A stretch of 64,000 nucleotides of DNA from Anaerolineales bacterium (GTDB taxonomy: Bacteria; Chloroflexota; Anaerolineae; JAAEKA01), in assembly GCA_020634615.1 (NCBI GenBank), contig JACKBI010000006.1:186001-250000 (forward strand), written 5' to 3'. Below are positions 42,358 to 51,513 of the stretch, piece after piece (within the stretch, counting starts at the first letter, position 1; every line of letters starts with the position of its first letter). Both the position numbers and the translations under genes were made by a program. The notes under the pieces were generated by a model. The model saw nothing but the letters and a program-made list of their open reading frames with translations. It had not been told where the DNA came from and did not search any database.

Positions 42358-44901
42358 TTAGTCCGTTCCGGTCAGCGGCAGATGCACGGAAAAGACGACG
42401 CCCGCTTCATCGTCCCGATTGGACCCGGTGATGCACCCGCCGTACTCTTCGACCAGAGTCTGGCTGACTGCCAGACCAAGACCGGTGCCGTCGGTCTTGG
42501 TGGTGTAGAATGGCTCGAATAAGTGGGCCAGGTCTTTGTGGTCAATGGGCGGGCCGTCGTTGGCAACTGTGATACACGCGAAGTTGTCGTCGCGGACGGC
42601 GCGGATGTCGATCTGCCCGTCATGGTCGATGGCCTCCACGGCGTTGATGACCAGGTTAAGGAAGACCTGTACGATCTGGTCGGGCCCGACCGTGACCGTC
42701 AACCCCGGCTCCAGATCGGTGCTCACCCGGATCGAGTTGCGCTGAAGCTGCTTGCCAGCCAGGGCCAGTGTCTGGCGGATTATCTCATCCACCGCCACGG
42801 CGCGGCGCGGCGCCAGCGTCGGCCGCGAGAAATGCAGCACGCGCTGCACGATCTCGGTCAGCCGTTCCATCTCGCTGCGCACCACGCCCAGAAACTGGGC
42901 CTGCTGCTCCGGCGGCAGCGGGAAATCCATTACCAACTCGACGTGACTCTGGATGGCTTGCAAGGGGTTGTTGATTTCGTGCGCCAGCGCGGCTGCCATG
43001 CGACCCAATGCGGCCATTTTCTCGACTCGCACCATGTGCGCTTGCGACTCCTGCAATTGCCGGTACTGGCGCCGCTCTGTTTCCAGCAGGCGGGCGTTGT
43101 CGAGCGCGATGGCAGCGGTGCCGGCCATGCGCACGAACATCGCCAGGTCGTTGGGCCGGAACGCGTGGCTGGCCTGCTGGCTGGCCTCCAGAACGCCGAT
43201 CACCGCACCGCGCACCACCAGCGGCGCTGCCAGCAGGGAACGAACCGCCATGCCGGCTCGTTCTTCGATGCCAGTGAAGAAGCGCGGCTCGCTCCTAGTG
43301 TCGTCGACGAGAACGCCCTGATAGGTCTCCACGGACTGGCCGGCAATGCTGGTGGCAACCGGCAGTTGCAGGCCGGACAACTGTTCCATGCCTTGGCTGG
43401 CTGCCACCACCGTCAACAGATCTTCGGCGTCCTCGTCGCGCAACAGCACCCAGACGCCATCGGCGCCCAGCAGCTTCTGGGTCGCCTCGATGACCCGTGA
43501 AAGCACGGCATCCGGCTCCAGTTGCGACGTGACGGCCTGGCCAGCCTGGGCCAGAGCTGCCATCTCACGGGCGCGACGCTGCCGTTCACCCAGCAACCGG
43601 GCGCTTTCCAGGGCGACGGTCGAATGCGCGGCGAACATCTCGGCCAGCCAGATGTCGTGGTCGGTGAAATCCCGCTGTTCACTGGCCAGGTCCAGCACGC
43701 CCAGCAAACCGTCCTTGCCGATCAACGGAACGGCCAGCAGATTGCGCAGCAGGGGACGCTGTTCCTGAAAAGACACGCGCTGGGCCCAACTGCTGTAGTT
43801 AGAGACTATCTGAGCATGAAGGCTTTCCATGACCTGCCAGGCCAGTCCCTGGCCGCGCGTAAGCCGAACGCCGATGAATTCGGTCAGGTAGTCGGTGGCA
43901 ATCTCGCCGACCAGTTGGTCGCTGTCGGGGTCGTAGAGAAAGAACAGGCCGGCCTCGACGCCCATCAAGGCGATGGCCTGGTCTATAATCAGCTGCAGCA
44001 GTTCCGCCGTGTCCATCTGCGAGTTGAGGCGCAGGGAAATATCATGCAGCGTTTCTAACTCAGCCGAGCGGCGGCGGTAACGCGCTTCGTTCTCCCGCAG
44101 TTCGGACAGCACCTGCTCTCTGTCCGATTCGGCTTCCCATTTCTCAGTCACATCCAGCAGCGCGACATGGATCGCTGGTCTGCCCTGGTAGTCGAACATA
44201 CTGGAGTAGATTTCCCAGTGACGCACGACTTCGTCCTTGCGGACGAAACGAAATCCGTAGTGGTGCGGAACTGTCTTGCCGGCCACGCGATCCTGGAAAC
44301 GCGCCCAGACGAACGCCCGGTCGTCTGGATGGATCTGCTCAACCATGTCCTCAGCGCGCCAGTGCAGCAATTCCTCCCGACTGAAGCCGGTCATATCGGA
44401 TGCCGTCTGGTTGGCAAAGACCAGCAGGCCGTTATGGAAGATCACCAACCCTTGCAGTGAGTGGTCAACCAGGTTGCGATACGCCTCCTCAGCGTGTACG
44501 CGCTTGGTGGCATCGCGGTTGCTGGCGCGCCGGCCCAGCCAGCGACCATCGGCCCCGTGGACCGGTTGGCAGACATGGTTGATCCAGCGCGTTTCGCCGG
44601 TGCGGGTGAGGATGCGATATTCCAGCGTCAGCGCATCAGGACGGTCAAATTCATGCTGCAGGTGGTGGGCAAACTTGGCGCGGTCGTCCGGGTGAACGAC
44701 AGCCGTCAACATACCGGGGTCGGCCAGGAATGTCGCCGGCCGGTAGCCGGTGACGCGTTCGCAAGAAGGTGAGATATACAGCAGCTCGCGCTGGGGGCCG
44801 AGCCACATCTCCCAGTCGTAGGTGAAATCGGCAATCAGGCGAAACACATCCGCCTGGTCGATGGGAATCTGCTGGCCGTCGTTCGGGACGAGGAGGTTCA
44901 T
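42358..44901 (-). CDS. PAS/GAF sensor histidine kinase
   Basis: An 847-residue soluble kinase. Order: PAS 1 (about 20-140, LLYISPSCERVTGYRPATFL), PAS 2 (about 150-265, VFANQTASDMTGFSREELL), GAF 1 (290-440), GAF 2 (455-605), HisKA with His641 in AALAHEINNPLQAIQSHVE, which is of the NtrB type, and HATPase_c with FLNLVINAVEAI and GTGLGLAVSQTLV. There are no TM segments, so stimuli should be cytoplasmic, diffusible or from partner proteins. The ATG at 44901 is preferred to 44976 because the 25 extra codons show no domain. A perfect -10 box lies at 44980-44985. Confidence 0.9.
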   Translation of the reverse strand: MNLLVPNDGQQIPIDQADVFRLIADFTYDWEMWLGPQRELLYISPSCERVTGYRPATFLADPGMLTAVVHPDDRAKFAHHLQHEFDRPDALTLEYRILTRTGETRWINHVCQPVHGADGRWLGRRASNRDATKRVHAEEAYRNLVDHSLQGLVIFHNGLLVFANQTASDMTGFSREELLHWRAEDMVEQIHPDDRAFVWARFQDRVAGKTVPHHYGFRFVRKDEVVRHWEIYSSMFDYQGRPAIHVALLDVTEKWEAESDREQVLSELRENEARYRRRSAELETLHDISLRLNSQMDTAELLQLIIDQAIALMGVEAGLFFLYDPDSDQLVGEIATDYLTEFIGVRLTRGQGLAWQVMESLHAQIVSNYSSWAQRVSFQEQRPLLRNLLAVPLIGKDGLLGVLDLASEQRDFTDHDIWLAEMFAAHSTVALESARLLGERQRRAREMAALAQAGQAVTSQLEPDAVLSRVIEATQKLLGADGVWVLLRDEDAEDLLTVVAASQGMEQLSGLQLPVATSIAGQSVETYQGVLVDDTRSEPRFFTGIEERAGMAVRSLLAAPLVVRGAVIGVLEASQQASHAFRPNDLAMFVRMAGTAAIALDNARLLETERRQYRQLQESQAHMVRVEKMAALGRMAAALAHEINNPLQAIQSHVELVMDFPLPPEQQAQFLGVVRSEMERLTEIVQRVLHFSRPTLAPRRAVAVDEIIRQTLALAGKQLQRNSIRVSTDLEPGLTVTVGPDQIVQVFLNLVINAVEAIDHDGQIDIRAVRDDNFACITVANDGPPIDHKDLAHLFEPFYTTKTDGTGLGLAVSQTLVEEYGGCITGSNRDDEAGVVFSVHLPLTGTD

Positions 44902-44979
44902 GGCACACAACAGACGCCGCTGGCAGTCGCCCTGCGGCTGGGCGTCGACGGCAGAGTCGCCGATGAAATGCACCACTCA

Positions 44980-44985
44980 ATTATA
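44980..44985 (-). promoter_or_regulatory. candidate -10 box of the kinase/regulator unit
   Basis: TATAAT on the - strand lies 79 bases before the ATG at 44901. The best -35-like hexamer is spaced 20 bases away, so it is only partly supported. It could drive the kinase and the response regulators. Confidence 0.4.
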
Positions 44986-45160
44986 CGCGGAATCGTGCAA
45001 ATATGCAGCAACGAGCACGCTGAGAAAGTGAGAACGCCGGCGATATTCTTTGCCATGCCTGTTGGTGGTAACATACTGGCCCAATGAACGTGCAGGCGGG
45101 GAGAAGCCAGGGACCAACCATTGCAATCAGGAGACCACCGTAAACAACCGCGGCCCGCAG

Positions 45161-46627
45161 TCAATCCGTCTGCGACGGGTTGTTTCCCCGGCCGCTGATC
45201 TCATTCGCCAGAATCCCCAGAATCAACGCCATCAGGATTGCGGCGCGCCAGCCGGTGTTGATCCATGGCAGGCCGTGAAACAATCCCATGGTGATCACCG
45301 CGACCCAGGGCGCCAGCCCTGAGGTCAGCCGTTGCCAGCCGCGCTTGCCCAGTCTGATCGCCGCCGCGAAGGGCGCGGCTGTCAACCACAGCCACAGCAA
45401 GCCGGCCAGCAGGCCAAGCTCCGCCGTGACCAGCAGCGGGACGTTGTGGACCAGACGGGCGGCCTGGTCAACGGTGCGCGCCGCCAAAAGATATCCTCCC
45501 ATGCCCACGCCGGTTATCGGATGCTGGCCGATGAGTTGCACGGCAATGCCCCAGTCCCGCTCCCGCTCAAAAATCGACCGCGCCTCAATGCTCGTATCCA
45601 GGTCAATGAAGCGGGTCACCAGCAACGGTCCGTACACGGCCAGGAACAGCAGCGCCAACCCGCCCACCACCACGACAGCTGCAACGGCTGACCGGCGGCT
45701 CTTGCGCGACTTCGCGCTGGCCGGCGTTGCATTGACGGCCGGCCAGCGGCGCTCGCTCCACAGGCTCGCCAGCCATAACGCCAGACCAAGGCCGAAGGCC
45801 AGCCAGGCTGCGCGCGATGCCGTGGCAATCAATGCAGCCCCCCCCAGTCCGACAACTCCCAGCAGCGTCCAGCGCTGCCACCCGGCCACCCGCCGCGCGT
45901 CGCTCAGCAGGTACAACATCAACGGCGCCAGCAGGGCAGCCAGCAGGTTGGGATGCCCCGTCAGCCCGTAGGCGCGCAGCCAGCGCTGACCGTTGGTCAT
46001 CAGCACACTGACGCCGCTGACGGCCGGATCCAGATCGAGTTCGCCCAGCATCGTCAAACCAAGATCCGATTGCCGCACGAACTGCGCGACTCCGACCAGC
46101 GACTGGATGACCACCACCGCGACCAGCGGCCATGTCAACGAGGGGTGTTCGTTGACCAGAAACAGGTAGGTCGCCCAGACCAGCGCCAGCGAGAGCAGTT
46201 GAAACGCCGTATCGCTGAAGCCCAGCGGCGGGAGCCGCGTCCCGGCTTCCAGCCAACTCCAGCCGATACTCACCAGTCCCAACAGGGTGAGTCCGGCCAG
46301 CGGCAGCGTGATTTGGCGCCATCCCCATTGCCAGCGCCGCCGCACAGTCGGCATCCGCAGTTCCAGCAAGCGCAACAGCGGCCATGAAATCGCCAGCAGC
46401 AGCGGGATTAAGGTCAGAATCCCCAGCACCATGGGCTGCTCATCGCCCCAGCGCGCGGCGCGCGCCGGCAGCAGCGCCGGCAGCCTGATCACCGGCAGCC
46501 AGGTGAACGGACCAACGCGCCAGTGCGCCGAATGCGTTGCCAGCGCGAGCACAAGAAACGCGGCGAAACTGGCGTGAGTTAGCCAGCGAAGCAACATGTG
46601 AATTTGGAGCGATCTGGATTTCGACAT
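45161..46627 (-). CDS. O-antigen-ligase-like (Wzy_C) membrane protein
   Basis: A 488-residue protein with about 11-12 hydrophobic segments and the Wzy_C/WaaL pattern: RAYGLTGHPNLLAALLAP in an outer loop (conserved H, P), then GVGMGGYLLAARTVDQAARL and the last TM pairs. Such proteins ligate a lipid-linked polymer to a lipid, or polymerise repeat units, at the outer face. It is the last gene of the run: its ATG is directly next to the stop of the GT4 gene. Ligase versus polymerase cannot be told. Confidence 0.8.
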   Translation of the reverse strand: MSKSRSLQIHMLLRWLTHASFAAFLVLALATHSAHWRVGPFTWLPVIRLPALLPARAARWGDEQPMVLGILTLIPLLLAISWPLLRLLELRMPTVRRRWQWGWRQITLPLAGLTLLGLVSIGWSWLEAGTRLPPLGFSDTAFQLLSLALVWATYLFLVNEHPSLTWPLVAVVVIQSLVGVAQFVRQSDLGLTMLGELDLDPAVSGVSVLMTNGQRWLRAYGLTGHPNLLAALLAPLMLYLLSDARRVAGWQRWTLLGVVGLGGAALIATASRAAWLAFGLGLALWLASLWSERRWPAVNATPASAKSRKSRRSAVAAVVVVGGLALLFLAVYGPLLVTRFIDLDTSIEARSIFERERDWGIAVQLIGQHPITGVGMGGYLLAARTVDQAARLVHNVPLLVTAELGLLAGLLWLWLTAAPFAAAIRLGKRGWQRLTSGLAPWVAVITMGLFHGLPWINTGWRAAILMALILGILANEISGRGNNPSQTD

Positions 46628-47806
46628 TTAGCGAGGGCCAGCACACAGACCCAGATAGAGCAGTTCTAGTTCGGCGACCGTTCGGTCCAGACCGAAGGAC
46701 GACAGCACTCGCGCACGGCTTTCGCTGGCAACGCGTCCCCGCTCCTGCGGGTTCACGATCAGTGCGCTGATGGCCGTGGCCAGCGCGGTGGCATCGCCGG
46801 TCGGCGCAACGTGCGCGGCGTCCAACAGTTCGGGCAGCACGCCCACCGCAGTTCCAACGATGGGACAGCCACACGCCGCCGCCTCCAGAGTTACCAGACT
46901 CTGGCTCTCGTAACGCGACGTAAGGACGAACAGGTCAGCCGCCCGGTAGTAGTCTGGCAAGGCGTCGTGCGATACTTCGCCGTGGAATGTAACGCGGTCC
47001 GCAATGTCCAACTCGCCCGATTGTGTCAGCAAGGCTGCTTTCAGCGGGCCGGTGCCCACGATGTGCAAGTGTACCTCAGGATGAGCGTTTGCCACAATCG
47101 CCAGCGCGCGCAGCAGGGTCGCCTGGTCCTTGACCGGGGAGAGCGAGGCGACGTGGAGGACGTGGAAGTGGGGCGTGGGGCGTGGGGTGTCGGGTGTATT
47201 GCTCGTTGCGTAGGGGTTTGCGGTGGCGGCAGACTTGGTAGGGGTGAAGAGCGTAGTGTCTACACCCAGCGGCAGGACACGTAGCCGGTCGTCGGGCACG
47301 CGGGCGGCGGCGATCTGAGCCAGGTATCGCGAGCCGGCCGTGATAACCGCCGCGCTGCGCAATGCCCGGTCTGTCAACAGCCGGTTGGAGCGGCTGAGCT
47401 GGCCACCGTAACCGATGTCGCGCAGGCCCACCAATTCGCCGCCCAGGAGCGAGACCACAGCGGGTCTGCCCAGCAACCTGCCGGCCGTTGTGGCGACAAA
47501 GCCCGGCTCGTCTGCCCACAACCCGTGCAACAGATCAAAGGGCTGGCGGCGATGCTCACGGCGGATAGCTGCAACTGCTGTTTGTACGAGTCGTACCCGA
47601 CTCAACCCGCCGCGAGTCGCCCAGCCGAAGGCGTGCACCGTTGCTCCGTCAAGATCATAGCTATCATGGCGGTGGGGATAGCGCAGCGTGAAGATGTGGA
47701 CATCGTGGCGCCCGGCCAGCGCGCGAACGGTGTCCGTCAGCGCCGGGATGGCGAAGTTGGCTTCATCCGGTGACGCATAGCCTGGAGTAATCAGAGCAAG
47801 TCGCAT
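46628..47806 (-). CDS. GT4-family glycosyltransferase
   Basis: A 392-residue GT-B enzyme with nucleotide-sugar donors. Signatures are MRLALITPGYASPDEANFAI at the N-lobe, RVLPLGVDTTLF, HIVGTGPLKAALLTQ, FHGEVSHDALPDYYRAADLF and SQSLVTLEAAACGCPIV (E-x7-E-like). The ATG at 47806 is chosen because the longer frame gives an extra non-family segment. Residues of the segment ANPYATSNTPDTPRPTPH correspond to an in-frame repeat insertion (47160-47215). It is next to the O-antigen-ligase-like gene in the transcribed direction. Confidence 0.9.
   Translation of the reverse strand: MRLALITPGYASPDEANFAIPALTDTVRALAGRHDVHIFTLRYPHRHDSYDLDGATVHAFGWATRGGLSRVRLVQTAVAAIRREHRRQPFDLLHGLWADEPGFVATTAGRLLGRPAVVSLLGGELVGLRDIGYGGQLSRSNRLLTDRALRSAAVITAGSRYLAQIAAARVPDDRLRVLPLGVDTTLFTPTKSAATANPYATSNTPDTPRPTPHFHVLHVASLSPVKDQATLLRALAIVANAHPEVHLHIVGTGPLKAALLTQSGELDIADRVTFHGEVSHDALPDYYRAADLFVLTSRYESQSLVTLEAAACGCPIVGTAVGVLPELLDAAHVAPTGDATALATAISALIVNPQERGRVASESRARVLSSFGLDRTVAELELLYLGLCAGPR
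47160..47215. repeat. in-frame GTGGGGCG repeat insertion in the GT4 gene
   Basis: Units of GTGGGGCG, GTGGGGCG, TGGGGTGT form a short array that the gene reads through in frame as a Pro/Thr/Asn-rich linker (SNTPDTPRPTPH). It lies between the N- and C-lobes, right after the motif RVLPLGVDTTLF. Confidence 0.65.
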
Positions 47807-47858
47807 GGCACCAAAGATCGAGGAAACGGACGCTTGTCGAGCGGGCAGCCTATCCATC

Positions 47859-47878
47859 ATTCCCACGTCAGCGGGAAT
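47859..47878. other. palindrome at end of GT-C gene
   Basis: ATTCCCACGTCAGCGGGAAT lies immediately after the stop of the gene at 47879-49939 in the transcribed direction. The stem ATTCCC/GGGAAT could form a small hairpin. It is of the same type as the dispersed ATTCCCGC palindromes. Confidence 0.4.
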
Positions 47879-49939
47879 TTATCCGCCGCGGCGCGGGATA
47901 CTCGCCTGCGCAGTAGTGACGAACGGAAAACTGCCGGTATATGCGATCCAAAGCACGGCCAGCGGCGCGACCTGACTGGCCAGCCGAAAGTAACTGGACA
48001 GGACGTGCTGGTAGTAGGGCTGAAAGGAGGAAAACAGGTAAATGGCGGCCATCAAGCAAAGATACAGTGCGGTTGCCAGCGGCAGGATACTGGCATTGGT
48101 ACGCCAGGCTGCCCGGAGCTGAACAGCAGGTAAGGCCAGTGTACTCAATCCGAAGATCAATGCAACCGGCCAGATCAGCGCGAAATCGACCGACATCAGG
48201 TTTTCACGCACGATCTGCCAGATGGTGGTGATGCGACCGAGATTCGCCTGTAACGTCGCCGCGGTAAGCGGCAGGAACGCGCCCGCCGACGGACTGCCAG
48301 CGGTAACCAGCTTCCAGCCGGCAGCCACCACCAGGGCAGCGCATCCGCCGGCCAGTGCGGCCACCCAGCCTCGTCGCCCTCGCCAAGGCGGACAGATCAC
48401 CACCGCAGCCAGCAGCAGCACGAGCGCAATGACAAGGCCGTCCTCCTTTGCCCATGGCATCAGCGCAAACGCGACGATCGCCAACAGCAGCGCGCCAGGC
48501 TGCCCATCGTCCAGCCAGGCGATCAGCATAACAGCCGCGGCCAGGGCAAGGGCTGCCAGTGCCCCATCGACGTATGCCAGTCCGCTGAGCGTGACCAACC
48601 AGGGGATCGACGCAGCCGCCGCGCCCGCCAGCAGCGCCCACACGCGGCCCCGGCTGCGGCGCAACACTGCGCCGTAGACCAGCCCCACCAGCGCGGCGAA
48701 GAAGAGCCACAGCACCAGCCCGGCCAGACGGTCATCCGCTGCACCCAGCCAGCGGTAGAGCCACGCCTGCAGCAGCGGTGTCAGCAACGGGTAGCCGGGC
48801 CGCGTCACCGCCCGGCTGGGGTCGGCGTAGACGGCTGGTGTGATGCCATTCCCCAGGAAAATCGTTCGGGCCCGCATTCCCCAACTCGTCCAACTGTCCC
48901 AGCCCGCCAGCGGCTGACCAATGGCCAGCACGCCGGCCAGCAGAAGCTGCACCCCGATGACAGCCACCAACACGCCCGCCACAACGGCCCGACGCCGGTT
49001 GATCGGCTGTTTCTCGCTGCTCGGGCCGGTCTGTGCGAAGCCTCCCGGAGGGGCCGACCGTGCCCGCCTGCTTTCGTCCACCGGTTCCCGATGCCGGCGC
49101 CATCCGGTCCATGCTCGCCAGGCGATCCAGCCCGCGGCCAATGCGGCTAGCATCCCTGCCGCCTGGCTTAAAGTCAGTCCCAGCCGGTCCAGCGACAGCA
49201 ACGCCAGCGAGCACAGCCCGCTGCCCAGAATCCAGGTCAGCGCAAGCTTCTGGACGCCGGCGGGTGGTTGCCGGTTCAGCCGCGCGGCCAGCGCCAGCAA
49301 AGCATCGCCGATGGCCCAGATGACCAGCAGCGCACCGGCCAGTGGGAGTGGCCAGCCTCCCGTTGCCTGAAAAGACGCCAGTGGATGTCCGGACGGCGCG
49401 GGCTGGCCGGCGTCCAGTTGCACCAGTACGCCGTCTGAGCTTTCCAGCAGACGGCGACCGGGCAGATCCAGGTCGGCGTCTGCGGCGATCAGCACGTAGT
49501 CCGCACCGTGATCGGCGGCAGTTGACAGGACGTGGGCCGCGTCCAGCGGGGCGGAGATCCACCACTTCGACTCCCAGGTGTCGTCGGGCGGTGCGGGGGA
49601 CTGCCACCACACGGGCCGCGGCGCCAGCACGTAGAGCGCCCGGTGGAAGGTGCGATATTCGTGGCCGCGCACGTCGTCCCCTGATGTCACCAGCAACACT
49701 GTTGCATCCGCCGGAACAGCCGCTTCGACCGCGCGCAACAAGTCGTAAGAAACGTCGGCGTATTGCAGCCGGTGTTGCGCGTCGGCGTCGGCCCACAGGC
49801 GGACGATGGGTAAAGCCGGCTGCACGAACATACGCCATTGATGCGGCAGTTGCGCCACACCTGCAAGCAAGATGACAACCAGCGCGGCCGCAGAAAGGAT
49901 TCGCAGCGCAGTTGGTCGCCCTGCCGCCGTCCCGCTCAT
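47879..49939 (-). CDS. GT-C-type membrane glycosyltransferase with extra N-domain
   Basis: A 686-residue protein with about 13 hydrophobic segments. The GT-C hallmark outer loop is PLAGWDSWTSWGMRARTIFL, followed by RAVTRPGYPLLTPLLQAWLY, which is typical of PMT-like sugar transferases, but here it comes after about 335 residues. The N-terminal part has one TM and a soluble region (residues about 30-200: DVSYDLLRAVEAAVPADATV), then additional TM helices. The ATG at 49939 overlaps the upstream stop (ATGA). The acceptor is unknown; it probably adds a sugar from a polyprenyl donor. Confidence 0.7.
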   Translation of the reverse strand: MSGTAAGRPTALRILSAAALVVILLAGVAQLPHQWRMFVQPALPIVRLWADADAQHRLQYADVSYDLLRAVEAAVPADATVLLVTSGDDVRGHEYRTFHRALYVLAPRPVWWQSPAPPDDTWESKWWISAPLDAAHVLSTAADHGADYVLIAADADLDLPGRRLLESSDGVLVQLDAGQPAPSGHPLASFQATGGWPLPLAGALLVIWAIGDALLALAARLNRQPPAGVQKLALTWILGSGLCSLALLSLDRLGLTLSQAAGMLAALAAGWIAWRAWTGWRRHREPVDESRRARSAPPGGFAQTGPSSEKQPINRRRAVVAGVLVAVIGVQLLLAGVLAIGQPLAGWDSWTSWGMRARTIFLGNGITPAVYADPSRAVTRPGYPLLTPLLQAWLYRWLGAADDRLAGLVLWLFFAALVGLVYGAVLRRSRGRVWALLAGAAAASIPWLVTLSGLAYVDGALAALALAAAVMLIAWLDDGQPGALLLAIVAFALMPWAKEDGLVIALVLLLAAVVICPPWRGRRGWVAALAGGCAALVVAAGWKLVTAGSPSAGAFLPLTAATLQANLGRITTIWQIVRENLMSVDFALIWPVALIFGLSTLALPAVQLRAAWRTNASILPLATALYLCLMAAIYLFSSFQPYYQHVLSSYFRLASQVAPLAVLWIAYTGSFPFVTTAQASIPRRGG

Positions 49940-51513
49940 GGCGCGCTCCTGCGGTAAATTTCCATCAGCCCGTAGGTCGGATCGTCAACTTGCGCGTCGA
50001 GCGCGAAGCCCTGCGCCGTCATCCAGTCGAGGAAAGTCCCTGGATCGATGGCGCTGCTGTCGGATTCTGGGGCGGTAAGGAACGCGCGCATCTTCGGGTC
50101 GACCAGAATAACGTCCGGGTCGATAGCCGCCATTGCTTGGGACGCCGTCAGCGGCGGATCGTGGTAGGCCGGGTCGGTCAGAACGATGGGTACAAACCAA
50201 CTGCGGTACGGAAAATCTTCCAGGCCGAACCAGAACTGATGCAGCCCCAGCACCGTGCTGCCGGTGGGGATGTGTTGGCGTACCTCTGCAATGTAAGACT
50301 GATAAGGTGTCGTCTCTCTGGCGCGATGCACATTTCTTGCCACCTGCGATGCACCTTCTGCAAGCATTGCACTGAACGTGACGGCCAGCGCCACACGGAC
50401 AATTGCGCCGCGGCGTACGCCACGGGACCAGCGCCACAGTGCGACTGCCGCCCACGCGCAGGATAGAGCCCAGAGAGGCATAAAACTGATCAGGTAGTTT
50501 GCCAGTTTGGACGTGATCAGCAGGGCAAACAGGGCCGGCATCAGCAGCGCACCTGTCAACAGCACGCGCGCGTGGCGGTCATGGCGGGTCAGCGCGTCGC
50601 GCGCCAGCCCGATCCAGGCGGCAGGCAACAGGATAGCCGTCAGCCACAGGCCGGGACGCAGCCAGCCTCGGCCGGTGGCCACGCCTAGTTGATAGCGCTG
50701 CGCCTCGCTGCGCAGGTTGTCCAGATACCAGGCCGGGTTGAGCAGGTCGAAACGCGGCCCATACTCCTTCGTTTGACCGCGCCAGTCGGGCAGGTCGCCC
50801 AGCACATAAGCGCCGTACGCCAGCCAGGGAAGGACGAAACCGGCCACCAGCATCCCGAGCGCTCGCCACCCGTCGCGATTCCAGGCCACCAGAACCAGCA
50901 ACACGACCAGGAAAAACACACCATAGAGATGGCTCAGCCCCGCCAGCGCGGCCAGCAGCCCGCTTGCACCATACCAAACGAGTCGCTTTTTGTGCATGGC
51001 GGTGATGTAGGCGTGCAGCGCGGCGAGCCCGAAGACAGGTACGACCATGTCATAGCGGGCAATGCGTGCGAAATCGAACAGCGGGATGCCAGTCTCCTGG
51101 AAGCGACCGGTTGCCAGCAGGCGCAGACCGAGCAACAAGGCCACAGCCAGCAGTCCAACGGTCGTGCCGAACAGCCGCTTGCCCAGCGCATACGTCAGGC
51201 AGAGGGTCAGCAGACCGAAGACGACCGTCTCCAGCCGCGCCTGAAACAGACCAGGTCCGGCGATGCGAAATACCAGGGCCAGCGCAGCCGGGTGGAGCGG
51301 CATGAAATCGTAATAGCGCTGGTCCATGTTATAATAGCCGGCGAACATATCGGAGCCAAAGACTCCCTCGGTTGCCAGCTTCCAGCCCGTGCTGGCCTGC
51401 CACGGTTCGTCCTCGTAGACCGGTGGCGTTATCGCGAGACCGTATAACGAAACCAGCCAGAAGCCAAGCAGCAGTATCGCGACAGCCATGCTGGCCCGCC
51501 GGCTATCCGTCAC
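49936..51513 (-). CDS. GT39-like membrane glycosyltransferase
   Basis: A 525-residue GT-C enzyme with about 11-12 TM segments. The first outer loop contains the acidic pair in TPPVYEDEPWQASTGWKLAT, with an extended loop GSDMFAGYYNMDQRYYDF. It ends with a soluble C-terminal part. The start is GTG at 51513 overlapping the upstream stop as GTGA, preferred to a much longer frame that would run through that gene. Overlaps on both sides (GTGA and ATGA) indicate strict translational coupling in this glycan operon. Confidence 0.8.
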   Translation of the reverse strand: MTDSRRASMAVAILLLGFWLVSLYGLAITPPVYEDEPWQASTGWKLATEGVFGSDMFAGYYNMDQRYYDFMPLHPAALALVFRIAGPGLFQARLETVVFGLLTLCLTYALGKRLFGTTVGLLAVALLLGLRLLATGRFQETGIPLFDFARIARYDMVVPVFGLAALHAYITAMHKKRLVWYGASGLLAALAGLSHLYGVFFLVVLLVLVAWNRDGWRALGMLVAGFVLPWLAYGAYVLGDLPDWRGQTKEYGPRFDLLNPAWYLDNLRSEAQRYQLGVATGRGWLRPGLWLTAILLPAAWIGLARDALTRHDRHARVLLTGALLMPALFALLITSKLANYLISFMPLWALSCAWAAVALWRWSRGVRRGAIVRVALAVTFSAMLAEGASQVARNVHRARETTPYQSYIAEVRQHIPTGSTVLGLHQFWFGLEDFPYRSWFVPIVLTDPAYHDPPLTASQAMAAIDPDVILVDPKMRAFLTAPESDSSAIDPGTFLDWMTAQGFALDAQVDDPTYGLMEIYRRSAP

